Source: Palaemon carinicauda (taxonomy: Eukaryota > Arthropoda > Malacostraca > Decapoda > Palaemonidae). From it: a DNA stretch of 64,000 bases. Position numbers and translations under genes: made by a program. The notes beneath the pieces are model-generated. The model saw only the letters and a program-made list of their open reading frames with translations. It was not told the origin of the DNA and searched no databases. Positions within the stretch are counted from its first letter, which is position 1; every line of letters begins with the position of its first letter. Of this stretch, positions 1-10,933 are shown in pieces. The stretch spans positions 56,807,148-56,871,147 of the forward strand of contig NC_090738.1 in assembly GCF_036898095.1 (NCBI RefSeq), written 5' to 3'.

Positions 1-1070
1 CCGAGACATCAGCGCTCTCATGAGCAGCCTAGGTCTTCGGCTCGCCAGCGCTCTCCAATACGAAAGCATTCTCCTGTATGTTACCTGCATCCTGCACAGC
101 ACATTACAGCGCACTAGCGCTCTTCTGCACACAAGCTCGCTCCGGCCCATAACCGCTCGCCAGTGTGCCAACGCTCGCCAATGCGCCAGCACTCACCGGT
201 GCACTTGCGCCACGGATATGAGCAAGTTCTACAGCCTCCTAGGTTTAGGGAACATCAAATCGACAGGTCACCATCACCTCATTCCCCTCCCTGCAAACGC
301 ATATACAGTAAAGCATGACCACGGGGGAAAGGGGAAGGGGTCTCCACAGATGGGTTCAGGATCCCAAAGCTGCCTCCCTCTAAGGCAGACCCATCAACGG
401 CAGAAACTCTTCGCAGGAAACCTTCGGTTTCTTTCCCTTCAGGGGATCTGTCTGACAGTGTGTCAGCAGCCGTGGTTCAGAGCTATGGTCAGATCAGTGC
501 TGCAAGCCTTCAAGCCTACTCAGTCTGCCAGCTCTTCGGAGCATCCTACAGCTCCAGCAGACTTACTGCCAGGAACCACGGCTTTTTTTCTCCCCTGAAG
601 AGGAAGAGAGGAGTCTCAGACGCTGTCACTTCCACCTTCCAAGAAAGTTTCCCCTTGTACAGAGAGTTCTTCACCACCGATGGAAGTCAGGAGGGACATA
701 ACAATCCTGCCTTTGATGCTTGAGTCCTACCTTCCTTGGAAGGAACCTTAGGACTCCACGACTGATGAAGTCCTCTTCAAGGACTTCTAAGCCCATAGAT
801 GCAGCCAGTTACTCGAGGGATGTCCGCGACCCACCCCAAGAAGAGCTCTCAGGGGTGGAAGAAGGAGACTTCACTGTGAGAACAACATCAGGAAAAGAGC
901 AGAAAGAGTGGGAACATGCATTCTGGTAGGTTCTGACTTTCATGAGGGTTCTCAATGGGTTTACCGACCCAGAGATACCCCTAAGAGATGATTAAGACAC
1001 TGTCTTAGACCATGTCTTTGGCACCCAGAAACCCTCAAAGACCAGTGCAGCCTAACCCTGGTCTCAGGGG
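1..1070 (+). pseudogene. Leader / gag N-terminal remnant of DIRS copy C
   Basis: No conserved domain can be read here. Short plus-strand open stretches (20-598, 460-723, 720-929) are serine- and proline-rich and switch frame, as expected for a decayed gag N-terminus or leader. A small internal repetition of a 'cgccagtgtgcc'-like phrase lies near 120-200. Assignment to the element rests only on its position upstream of recognisable Gag at 1071. Confidence 0.4.
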
Positions 1071-1667
1071 ATGAAGGCTGCTAGGGCAAAGATTGCCCTA
1101 AAGCTCTCCGAGCTCTCCTCCTTCCAACGTTCCGGTTCTACCACTAAGCTTCTCCCACCTCCTTGTCTCCAGCAAAGGAGGTATTTCAAGATAATAGACG
1201 AGCCTCGTCCAGCTCTTCCTCTCCATCACTCCTTGGAAGAGCTCACCAAGGGAGTCTCTCTAGAGGGACTCTTCAACCGTCAGGTCTCATTATCAGCAAC
1301 CGAGATCCTTAATCATGAGGTCACAAAGTACGCCATGCAGGCTACTTCGTGGCTTGATGTTTGGTTAGGGACAGTGGGAATCCTGGTAAGAACTGAGGAT
1401 TTCTCCAAGGAATGTACCAGGAAAGCAATGGAGACTTTCCTGCTTTCAGGCACCCGCACGATAGAGTTTCTCGCCCATCATGTTTCAAACTTATGGGCGA
1501 ATACCATTCTGAAATGTCAGGACGCAGTGTCTGAAAGATTACACCAGCAAGCCCCAAATTCTGAGATCACTAGACTCATGAATTCCTCTCTAGAGGGATC
1601 CCATCTAGCAGTCCCGTCCAGCCAAGACCATGACAAACAAAAATGCAGCAAAGACAACAGTGTCTAA
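1071..1667 (+). pseudogene. gag: DIRS Gag-like protein, copy C (fragment)
   Basis: This 198-residue open stretch includes a segment around residues 95-165 (YAMQATSWLD, then SGTRTIEFLAHHVSNLWAN) of the kind found just upstream of RT in DIRS elements. Gag is the presumed particle or RNA-binding protein of the element. The frame ends at 1667 and the RT frame opens at 1643, a short overlap as is common in DIRS elements. The reading start is arbitrary because the true N-terminus is degraded. No cysteine knuckle is visible. The Gag assignment is by position and general resemblance, not by a diagnostic motif. Confidence 0.55.
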
Positions 1668-1814
1668 GAAGCCCTTTCCTGCCAAGGACAGGAAAGGCAC
1701 AAAGTCCTCAAGGGGAGGAAAATATCCTAGAGGTAGCAGCCGAGGCCTCAAACGCTAGGATAGGCGCTCCCCCTACTTGTCCACCAGTAGGGGGATGCCT
1801 ACAAAGTTGCTCAG

Positions 1815-3200
1815 ATAGGTGGAAGGAACTTGGGGTAGAACCCTGGACAATCTCCGTAATTCGTTTAGGGTATCGCGTCCCATTCATAACATCTCTCCTT
1901 CCCCTGACCAATGTCAATAGACTCCTTTGCGATGGGATCAGCAAAGGGGTTAGCCCTCCGGGCAGAAGTCCAGACCCTGTTGAAGAAAGGGGCTCTCCAA
2001 GAGGTCCTCGACGAGTCTCCAGGCTTTTTCACTCGACTCTTTCCTATGAAAAAGGCGTCTGGAGGCTGGAGACCAGCCATCAACCTCTCAGCTCCAAACA
2101 AGTTTGTCAAACAAACTTCATTCAGCAAGGAGACAGCAGACACGGTCATTCTAGCAATAGACCACAGGACTTGAAGTATGCATACTTCCAGCTCCCAATC
2201 CATCCGTCTTCAAAAAAGTACTTAAGATTCAGCCTAGACAACAGGATATACCAGTTCAAGGTCCTGTGCTTCTGTTTTTCCACAGCACCTCAAGTCTTTA
2301 CCAGAGTGTTTGCCCTAGTGTCATCTTGGGGACACAGGATTGGCATCCTTCTCCTTCATTATCTGGACGACTGGCTAATCGTAGCAGACTCGGTGTCAAC
2401 TCTTCTTCAACATCGAGACGAACGTCTAAGGTTTTGCCAAGATCTGGGGATCATGGTAAACCTCGAGAAGTCCTCCCTGCTTCCTGCGTAGAGACTGGTA
2501 TACTTAGGTATGATAAGAAGATACCAACCTCCACAAAGCCTTCCCTTCAGGCGACAGAATATCGAGGCTGAGAAAGGTCGCAAGACCCTTTCTCAGACAA
2601 GAAGACCTTCCAGCCCAGATGTGGTTACGTCTCCTCAGTCACCTTTCATCGCTGGCCCATCTAGTTCCCAACAGTCACCTCAGGATGAGATCCCTCCAGT
2701 GGCGACTCAAGTCTTGGTGAAATCACTCTCTCAATTCCCCCGGACATCTGGATACCCTCGGGATCAGCGGAATTGACGGACCTCAAATGGTGGGTGTCAG
2801 AAAATAACCTACGAAAAGGAGTGAACCTTCGCATCCTCCCCCCAGATTTGATGCTGTTCTCAGACGCTTCAAAAAAAAGGGTAGGGAGCCTACGTGTTGC
2901 ACCACACGATCTCAGGCCTCTGGTCAGTCAGAAGAGTACCTCTACATAAATCTCCTAGCGATGAAGGCCGTCTTTCTGGCCCTTCAACAGTTCCAACAGT
3001 TCCTGGAGGGCCACTCAGTGGTAGTGATGAGCAACAACACCACAGTAGTTTCTTACATCAACAAAAAGGAGGTACTTTTTCGCAGCCCCTGTCCCATCTA
3101 GCAGTAGAGATATTGAGATGGGCCGTGATTCACTCGATATCACTATCAGCACATTTTATTCCGGGCAAGGAATGTGCTCGCCGACAACCTGAGCCGAGTA
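1815..3200 (+). pseudogene. pol: DIRS reverse transcriptase and RNase H, copy C (frameshifted)
   Basis: This region would copy element RNA into DNA and remove the RNA strand. RT begins near 1815 with VEPWTISVIRLGYRVPF in the 1643 frame. It switches to the 1911-2174 frame (residues GSAKGLALR, GWRPAINLSAPN), then back for motif A (DLKYAYFQ) and the catalytic box LHYLDDWLIVADS near 2350-2400. At least two frameshifts separate these blocks. RNase H follows with a DAS motif near 2860 and ends with the ADNLSR motif near 3180. Motif A reads DLKYAY where the usual form is DLKDAY; the first, catalytic Asp is kept. It cannot be expressed as one protein. Confidence 0.8.
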
Positions 3201-3254
3201 TCTCAGATAGTGAGTACCGAGTGGTCTTTGGATCATCTAGTAGCCAACAAAGTC

Positions 3255-3520
3255 CTGACATTGTGGAGTTATCTGACAGTGGATCTCTTTGCAACGGCCC
3301 TGAACTTCAGGATCCTGGTGTACTGCTCCCCAATCGCAGACCCCAAGGCTCTCTGGCAAGATGCATTCAAACAACAGTGGGACAACATTAACATTTACAC
3401 CTTTCCCCCATTCTGTCTGATGAAGAGGGTACTCAACAAGGCCAGGATATCAGTCAACCTTTCAATGACCCTCATAGTCCCGCTATGGCATCAAGCGGAA
3501 TGGTTTCCGGACCTTCTGCA
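3255..3520 (+). pseudogene. Methyltransferase-like segment of DIRS copy C
   Basis: After RNase H the frame carries VDLFATALN, an acidic and aromatic middle, YTFPPFCLMKRVL and a closing IVPLWHQAEWFP. The same order (DLFAT..N, FPPP..L..VL, P.W....W.P) appears in copies B and D. DIRS elements are known to carry an adenine-methyltransferase-like domain between RNase H and the recombinase, and this position fits. I see no intact catalytic motif that proves activity. Function in the element is unknown to me. Confidence 0.5.
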
Positions 3521-4515
3521 ACTCCTGACGGAGTCTCCAAGAGAAATCCCTACACGACAAGAAAATCATCTGCATCAGTCTACTACGCAAAGTGGAAAAT
3601 CTTCTGTGGTTGGTGTCGTGGAAGGGGTATCTCTCCTCTCAATGCCACTATTCCAGTAATAGCGGAGTTCTTCGTGTATTTGCATGAAGAAATGCGCCTG
3701 GCAGTGTCAGCGGTAAAAGGCTATCACTCGGCCTTCAGCCTCGTCTTTAGACTGAACAGAATGGACATTTCTTCATCGCTAGAACTTTCCTTAATCATAC
3801 GGAATTATGAACTTACCTGTCCTCAGTCTGAAGTGAGATATCCCCCATGGAACATGGTTTGAGTTCTCAGGACTCTAATGAGACCTCCCTATGAACCATT
3901 ACGCCAGGCAAAGGAACACCACCTACCTTGGAAGACTGTTTTCCCGCTAGCTTTGGCTTTGGCCATGCGATTCAGAGAACATCATGGTCTCTCATATGAC
4001 ATCGCCCATTCAAAGGGATGGGGAGAGGTAACGTTCAGCTTCGTCCCCGAGTTTGTTGCTAAGACTCAGAACCCGAGAGTAGAGGATCCTCGATTCGACT
4101 CCTTCCGGATTTCAAATCTTCTTTCTGTAACAGATGACCCTGATCATCTCTTACTCTGCCCACTGAGGAGTTTGAGGCTGTACCTTAAGAGAACAGCCGC
4201 AGCCCATCCCCGTGTGCCTGCACTCTTTGTCAGTACAGGGAAGACCATGAGAAGGGGCACCAAGACCACCATCTCAGCATGGATTCGCAAGGTCATAGAC
4301 CATGCGCTGAATCCAGACCCTCGTCCTTCAAGTCGCCCCAGAGCTCCATGGTACTCAAGAGGAACTTCTCAATGATGCAGGTTTTTCGGGCTGGGGTGTG
4401 GATATGTCAGAATACTTTCACAGCCCACTACCTGCAAGACGTGACCCACAGGAGGCTCGATACATTTTCTATCGGCCCTGTGGTGGCTACAAAACAGCTG
4501 GTTGTATATATCAAG
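3485..4515 (+). pseudogene. DIRS tyrosine recombinase, copy C (broken)
   Basis: The recombinase would insert the circular DNA intermediate. The N-terminal core-binding part lies at 3485-3862. The catalytic part (3878-4375) includes GLSYDIAHSKGW, FSFVPEFVAKTQNP and CPLRSLRLYLKRT. The C-terminal part moves to another frame (4279-4545) and carries HYLQDVTHRR and DTFSIGPVV around the expected nucleophilic Tyr. A TGA at 3860 and a frameshift near 4330 break it. The H-x-x-R box expected near 4340 reads RAPWYSRGTS, so the catalytic His is not recognisable. Non-functional. Confidence 0.8.
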
Positions 4516-4779
4516 CTCCTTATTGGACAAATAGCAGAAGGTTGAGGGCACTGTTATCCGGTTTTATTCTGTGTGATTGAAAAGGTTTGACTGGCTCCTA
4601 TTCTTTTCTTCAACCTCCCCTCTATTGGGGTAAGCAGCATCCTGGGTTCTCTACATAAGCTGACCTCAAACCAGTGCAGGTAAACCACGCTCCCTTGTGT
4701 ACCTAGTATTAAGCTAATACTGTTGCATCCCCATACCCTGGCGAGGTGGTATTGGGAAAGTTTTGGTTACAACAGCTTT

Positions 4780-4901
4780 TCCTATAAAAGACTCGAATAA
4801 CTTTTACCTGGACAGTCACACTTCTAAATATCTCAACAGATCCTATAAAAGACTCGAATAACTTTTACCTGGACAGTCACACTTCTAAATATCTCAACAG
4901 A
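4780..4901. repeat. Perfect 61-bp tandem duplication
   Basis: Two adjacent copies (4780-4840 and 4841-4901) are identical and begin 'tcctataaaagactcg'. They lie in the non-coding tract after DIRS copy C, possibly its 3' untranslated or terminal region. 4580-5050 shows no other gene. Confidence 0.9.
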
Positions 4902-5056
4902 AAGCTTACGGGCCGCGGACCTTGCGTAGAAAGGTCTTGGCGAGGTGCAGGGACTCCTTATTCTGGGTACAAATATACTCAGATAAGAAGCCCCAGGGTA
5001 AAGCCAAAAAGCCAGATTGGCAGGGACGTCCACCCTTCCTAATGGGTGAGTCACCC

Positions 5057-5395
5057 CGAAATAAATAGCATAGGTTTGTATTCCAGTTACGGAACAAATG
5101 ACAATTTCGTGGATAATTCTAATTTTTCCTAACGATACAAACCTTCAGCTATTTATAAAAACTTACCGGCCAGCCCTATCACCCTTCCTTGAAGTCCTAT
5201 CTCCAAGCAAGTGAGGTAAATCACCGGTGTGTGAGCGAGTGGTAGCCCCTAACTAGCGGAATGGGTAGTTAACCCTCCCTAAATTTTAATGGCTCGTTAT
5301 TTCAGCCTCGCCGAAAGTAATACACCTAAATAAATAGCTAAAGGTTTGTAACGTTTAGAGAAATACAAATTGTCTACGAATTTGTTTTCAGTTAC
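5057..5395. repeat. Inverted repeat cluster with a shared 'aaataaatagc..aggtttgta' arm
   Basis: An arm at 5061-5081 is repeated in inverted orientation at 5136-5156 and again in direct orientation at 5330-5350. The spacer between the inverted copies holds 'caatttcgtgg'-like sequence that recurs as 'caaattgtctacga' after the third arm. No ORF is supported. It may be the terminal region of the upstream DIRS copy or a separate small element. Confidence 0.65.
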
Positions 5396-6089
5396 TATTC
5401 ATTTCAGGCAAAAAAAAAAAAAAGTATGGTTTTTCTCTAAGATCAGAATGGTACTTTGACACAGCCCTCTAGACACCTCCCCTAATAATTGATAATAAAG
5501 TGAATTGTTAAATCATGGTAACTAAAGCACGTTACTCTCTTGACCTTTTAAAGCGTTAATCTCATCAGTCGGATAAGTAAGTACATTATCGAATGTCTGC
5601 TATCTGAACTCCCTTTTCTCTGTTATATTTGTTAATATCAGATGATATAGAAGTTGGATTATTCTTATATTTTCTATTCACTTAATAAATATCATTGTAT
5701 TTTGTTTAGTTATATAAAGGGTTCACTGTCTTTATTCTAGTTACTCAATAGATGGACAAGGATCTTACGATTTGATAAAGCCTTAAATCCCAGCGCTACG
5801 TTATTGCTCACTACGAGAAAGTATGAGAAGATAACCAAAATTAAATTTCATAACTTAAACCCCAGTATATAATCTCATGAGCCTCGAGTATTTAAAACCG
5901 AGGTTAATAATCTTTAAAGCGTAAAAAATATTAATTTTATTGGATAGCCATCCAACAGTGATCTTATTTTTCCCAGTCTACATTCCTTTTTCGTTTACGG
6001 TTATTTTTCTAGACTGAGCTACATCCCCTTCTGGTGTCCCAGTACTTATAGCATACTGCTCCAACATTTAGGCTGACAGTATGACAAAT

Positions 6090-6117
6090 AGTAAGAATAA
6101 GAATAAGAATAAGAATG
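6090..6117. repeat. (AATAAG)n microsatellite
   Basis: About four units of a hexanucleotide, inside the inverted-repeat element. Confidence 0.85.
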
Positions 6118-6141
6118 TGATAAGGAAAGTAGGAAATAAGT

Positions 6142-6149
6142 CAGTCAGT

Positions 6150-6226
<77 letters not shown>
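6142..6226. repeat. (TC)n microsatellite
   Basis: About 36 CT units preceded by four 'gtca' units. It lies in the left half of the inverted-repeat element. Confidence 0.97.
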
Positions 6227-6229
<3 letters not shown>

Positions 6230-6943
6230 TGCATTAAGTACAGAAGATCCCTAACTTACAAAATTCGGAGACAAACACAATGAATGAATGATTTAAAGTT
6301 TTCAGGCATCCTGACATCTAAGGTCATTGACGCCGAGACAAACACAAACCCAACAGAAAATTACAAAGATAAGATAAAGAAATACTGTAATATAACAATA
6401 TCATATCAATGATTTAATGCAGCAAGCAAAACGACATTTGTATTAACCTGATATCTATTTCACAAGAAACAACTATTTGTTGATTTTTGAAGCTGGAAAC
6501 CATAGGCATTGGATTCAGGTTAAGCCTACCCTGGGACAAAAAAAAATCGACTAATAACCAATTCGACTTGGAAACAGCTTCTTGGAACCTATTAAGTTTG
6601 TAAGTTGAGGTCCTTCTGTATTATCATCGGTTGGAACAACTGAGCTTATCACAAAAACTTTATTCAAAATCTTCATCACTGTCGAGTAACAAATTTAATC
6701 ATCTTCGTTACAAAATTCGGTATTGACGATTACAGGACCTACAGGTTTTTGGACATCTCATTGCACGTTCCACACTTCCCCTGTTGTGTTAAGATTGACT
6801 TCCAAAACCGAGCTACATTATCCATGTTTCTTTCCTCCAATCTTATCATTTTGGATTTTCCAACGATTTCCTTGCATTGACAAATAGCAAGGAAATTCTT
6901 ATCCGACTACATATTGTATGTTACAGGTTGATATTAGGAGAAA

Positions 6944-6946
<3 letters not shown>

Positions 6947-7030
<84 letters not shown>
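6947..7030. repeat. (GA)n microsatellite
   Basis: About 42 GA units, the complement of the (TC)n tract at 6142, lying in the right half of the same inverted-repeat element. The open frame across it is only the repeat read as Arg-Glu. Confidence 0.97.
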
Positions 7031-7032
<2 letters not shown>

Positions 7033-7245
7033 CGCATACGTTCGAGTATTCAACTTAGTTAACCATCTGATTTGACTTACGCTTCAAGTCATTTAATCAA
7101 CATGATTTGACAATCCAATATACTATCAAATAAATGGGGAGGTGTCTTGAGCGCTGTGTCAAAGTATCATTATGATCTCATAATTAGAATTGAAAATATC
7201 AAAGAAAAACAACTTTTTGACTGAAATGTATAGCACTCTCAACTG

Positions 7246-8128
7246 TCTTGTCTTCCATCTTTAAACCACAAGGGATGATAAAGGAAAGAGAGAATAAGGA
7301 GACAGGTACACAGACTGATGGTGATTGTACACGAGAAATGACAAATATTTCAATCATATTGGTAACTAATCAAAGGGACTCCTCCCCCCCCCCCCCCACC
7401 TTTCAATCCTGTTCGGTTTAAGCTATTACACACAGCAACAGACTTAGACAACTTCCTCACATCAAATAAAAGGTTTTTTAGATGACGAACTCTCGGTTGG
7501 ATGTTAAGGGGCATTTCACTGCACTTGAATCTAGTTGCAGTTTTGGACTGCATATAGGCCTAAGGTTTTATATATGAATAATTCTTTAATCATTCTCAAG
7601 CCACTGATTTCATTAGGTTAGGACGATTCTTTAGAGAGGAATCCTCTTGCGTTATTTGTAAAATAAAAAAAAAAAAATGGAATGCTGCTTTTTATGAATG
7701 TTTGTGTATAGCTGAGGATACTGAGTAATTAATTAGCCTACAGGGGATTCTACTCGTGGGCTTAGTTTTGTATTCATTAATAGACTCTCGGTAAAGGTGA
7801 AATATACATCTCTTGTTCTTGAGTGCATTTCGTCGTTCATGAATGTTGTCAGTGGACTATTTAATGGATGAATTAACGACAGAATTCATATACATTTTTC
7901 CAGTAAATCTTGTGGAAAAACTACTGTACAATACAGTCATACAATGTTCTGTAACAAATGCCACACTAAGTATCAAAACTGCAAGGAAATAAATTAAAGG
8001 GAGAAATGTGAAAAAGAAAACAATGAATAAAAAGATAGACAATAACATTTTAGCCCCACCTCTGGATTACAATGAATTCAGGGTACTGCTTGCATCTCCC
8101 AAGGGGTCAGTCTTGGAATAAATATATA

Positions 8129-8129
<1 letters not shown>
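7246..8129. other. Non-coding stretch, nothing recognised
   Basis: AT-rich sequence with a (C)n run at 7384-7397 and a poly-A run near 7665. No domain-bearing ORF, RNA gene or clear repeat family was seen. Confidence 0.6.
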
Positions 8130-8136
<7 letters not shown>

Positions 8137-8212
<76 letters not shown>

Positions 8213-8468
8213 CACATATATATACATATATATACATATATACATAATATACATAAATATACATATATATATACATAAATATACATATATACATATATAT
8301 ATATACATATATACATATATACATATATACATATATACATATATTTACAAATATATATATATACATATATATGTACATATATGTACATATATATATACAT
8401 ATATATACATACATATATATATACATATATATATACATATATACATATATGCATTCATACATATATAC

Positions 8469-8563
<95 letters not shown>
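8137..8563. repeat. Compound (TA)n / (TATACA)n microsatellite
   Basis: Pure (TA)n at both ends (about 8137-8208 and 8475-8563) enclose a variable block of 'tatatacata' units. All open frames over it are Tyr-Ile repeats and are not genes. Confidence 0.97.
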
Positions 8564-8565
<2 letters not shown>

Positions 8566-9871
8566 CTAGCATAAGTAAATATTTTATTCAGGCATTTCCT
8601 TTGTGTATTTAAGAGATGTATAGCCAGCTCGTAAGGTGAGTTCCACTTACGTATGTTTAAATATTGTATGTAAATAACATAAGACTTTTGTCATTCATTT
8701 AATCATATTTTCAATGGATTCAGTTTCGTACATCTAAATTGGCTTTATTTTTAAGAATTAACTTTTCATTTCATGTAGTTTTGTTACGAAGTCTTATGCA
8801 ATTTCATTTAGGTATGCTGTATGACACATACGAGGTAATAGCAGGAGGGATTAGATCATCTTTATGTTTCCACGGGGTTAGTAAGTGCATGAAAATTCCC
8901 GAATTAGATTTTTTTTTTTTCTTGTCACAAGAGGTAGGTGGGCGGAGTTAGCTAAGAGAACGTTGCCTCTCAAGCAAGGGTAGTACCCCCTTCCATTATA
9001 CTACATTAGCAACCTTACACCGCTAAACCATGGCCCCCACACTACGAGAATGACCTATTAGAAAATTCTAGAAGTGCATATGCACCAGAAGAGATTTAGC
9101 CTATCCCTTTGAAAGAGCCCAGGTCCACCTGCCATCTGTCCTCTTGAGTGTGTGTCCTCTCAAACATGAATAAGTGATTTTCATCCATTGCGTATAGTGT
9201 TGTTCAAACATTGGTGAAATTATTGGATGTTAAATTAAGTGTAGTGTGTTAATGTAAGTACATCTTGCTTAACTGTTCGGTAACCTCGTGTGAACCAAAA
9301 GACGTAAGTGTAACAGTTACATATGTGTAAATTTCAGTATTGTATGTTCATTAGAGTGTTAAAGTGGTAACTCTTTACATTGATTATAAAAATTGAATAT
9401 TTTCATATATTAATTCCCTTGAAACATGTGATTGTACAATTTTCATAGAGTAACATTTCCTTGTCTTAGTCTAGAGTTTTGTTCAGATTCAATATTTCAA
9501 GTGACATTTTTTCTGCATTTGTCATTTTTTTTTTAAAGAATACCGGTATATTTATTTTTGTAAAGTGTGTATTATTTCGATCACCAATATTTTCTGTCAG
9601 TGCTTTACTGGTAATCCCTGATTAAAAACCGAAGTAAGAGGTTGGTTTTTTACTAGTTCACATAAATGATTACCCTGTCTGTTTTCAGGGTAACATAAGA
9701 GACCTTTGGATATTAAGAGTTTTTATATATTGCCGCCTGGGGGTTGTGTAATATTCTCAGAGCTGGGGCATTATTATTCAAGTGTAACAGACTTATGTAA
9801 TATAATCAGGTAAGTTTTGGAGCTCGGGTATTTATATAATTTTCCAGCCATAATAATTATAATAATAATAA

Positions 9872-9872
<1 letters not shown>
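8564..9872. other. Non-coding AT-rich stretch, nothing recognised
   Basis: No coding signal found. 8940-9050 contains a block ('gttagctaagagaacgttgc', 'gctaaaccatggcccccac') that might be an old dispersed repeat, without enough evidence to name it. Confidence 0.55.

Positions 9873-9959
<87 letters not shown>
9858..9959. repeat. (AAT)n then (TA)n microsatellite
   Basis: A short run of AAT units is followed by about 43 TA units. Confidence 0.96.
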
Positions 9960-9964
<5 letters not shown>

Positions 9965-10543
9965 CTTAATTTCAGGGCTCACCAATGCCAAGCTATTCGT
10001 AACTTTAAGCCCCGCCCATCTCGCATATACATTTGGCGACGATTTTATAAATATTGGCGACTACTATCTAATGCAATAGGAAAACCTCCTCTACTGGTTG
10101 TTTATTGTGTGGAGCTAATACACTGGTGAAGTCATCGTAATAACAAATAATTGACATTTACATGTAATTTTTCGATATATTCTTTTTAATTTACTCAAGT
10201 CATCTGTCTGGTCTCGAAAATTATTTTGAATGAATAAATCGTTTAGTTGCCAAAGCTAACGAAGATTCAGCAGATCTTGTGTTGACGTACAAATCTACTT
10301 TCACTAAACAGCTGAAATTAGACGTGGGCTTCATAGCCATAAGGCCTCTAACATCATGCCACGCCTTACCGTAGGGCACAGAGAACCATACTGGCATGAG
10401 GCCGTCTTAAACTAAAATGACTGAACCAGCCTTTATACTTCCTGGTATGTGAGGTCAAAATCTACCCACGTACAATAATTAATTTATAGTCAACGTTCGA
10501 ATAGTCACCATAAACAAGTAACTGCCTTTACGCAATACTTTAC

Positions 10544-10546
<3 letters not shown>

Positions 10547-10630
<84 letters not shown>
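10547..10630. repeat. (TA)n microsatellite
   Basis: About 42 TA units. 9960-10546 holds no recognisable gene. Confidence 0.97.
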
Positions 10631-10633
<3 letters not shown>

Positions 10634-10824
10634 TAAAAAGTATACATATCAAAAGTCTTAAAATATATATAATTATTTATGTGCATTTTTATATATTACT
10701 AACGATTGTCATTCCCTTAAAATGCAGTTTTTAAAATTCGCATTTCATATAGATACCGAAACAACATTAGATTCCTTCTTAGTCTTAAAAGGCTGGACAA
10801 AAACCAAGCTAATGAAAAACTTAC

Positions 10825-10933
10825 CTTTATCATTCCTGCACATTCTCATTACTGGGTGATCTCTGACAATACGATGCCATGCTTCGTCATCACCGATGTT
10901 AGGCTCCATGGTTGGTGCCATTTTCTGTTGCAA
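10825..10933 (-). CDS. Possible first coding exon of a host gene
   Basis: On the minus strand a frame reads MAPTMEPNIGDDEAW and then HRIVRDHPVMRMCRNDK. It meets a strong splice donor, AAAG then GTAAGT, at 10825/10824. The second ATG sits in a good initiation context (AACCATGG). The residues are unlike any retroelement domain nearby and look like ordinary protein composition. I do not recognise the family. Downstream exons would lie at lower coordinates on the minus strand and none was identified, so this could be a chance open frame. It is the only candidate host coding sequence in the window. Confidence 0.35.

Larger units (their letters stand above)
1..4580 (+). mobile_element. DIRS-type tyrosine-recombinase retrotransposon, copy C (decayed, left end outside window)
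   Basis: Domains occur in DIRS order on the plus strand: Gag-like region, RT with a YLDDW motif, RNase H with DAS and NLSR motifs, a methyltransferase-like segment, then a tyrosine recombinase. There is no DDE integrase. DIRS elements insert through the recombinase instead and normally lack LTRs and target-site duplications. Reading frames change several times, so this is a dead copy. It belongs to a different subfamily from copies B and D at 52.6-64 kb, because RT and recombinase residues differ widely. The left terminus lies outside the window. The right limit is set by the end of the recombinase homology near 4510 plus a short tail, and is approximate. Confidence 0.85.
5388..7245. mobile_element. 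Non-coding element bounded by long imperfect inverted repeats
   Basis: The left arm (about 5388-5520, including 'ctttgacacagccctctag' and 'gacacctcccc') matches the reverse complement of the right arm (about 7085-7245, including 'ggggaggtgtct' and 'gctgtgtcaaag'). A second, inner inverted pair lies near 6230-6270 and 6590-6640 ('cagaag..cctaacttacaaa'). No transposase reading frame is seen. Candidates are a non-autonomous DNA transposon, a nested pair of them, or a fold-back element. Target-site duplications were not identified. Confidence 0.6.

Noticed and set aside
8067..8612. Long open frames of alternating Tyr and Ile on both strands
   Set aside because: They are translations of (TA)n and (TATACA)n microsatellite DNA; the same applies at 9872, 12250-12813, 16865-17380 and the Arg-Glu frame at 6877.
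8930..9060. Possible tRNA-like or SINE head on the minus strand
   Set aside because: A TGGTTTAGCGG phrase resembles an A box, but no convincing B box or acceptor-stem pairing follows.
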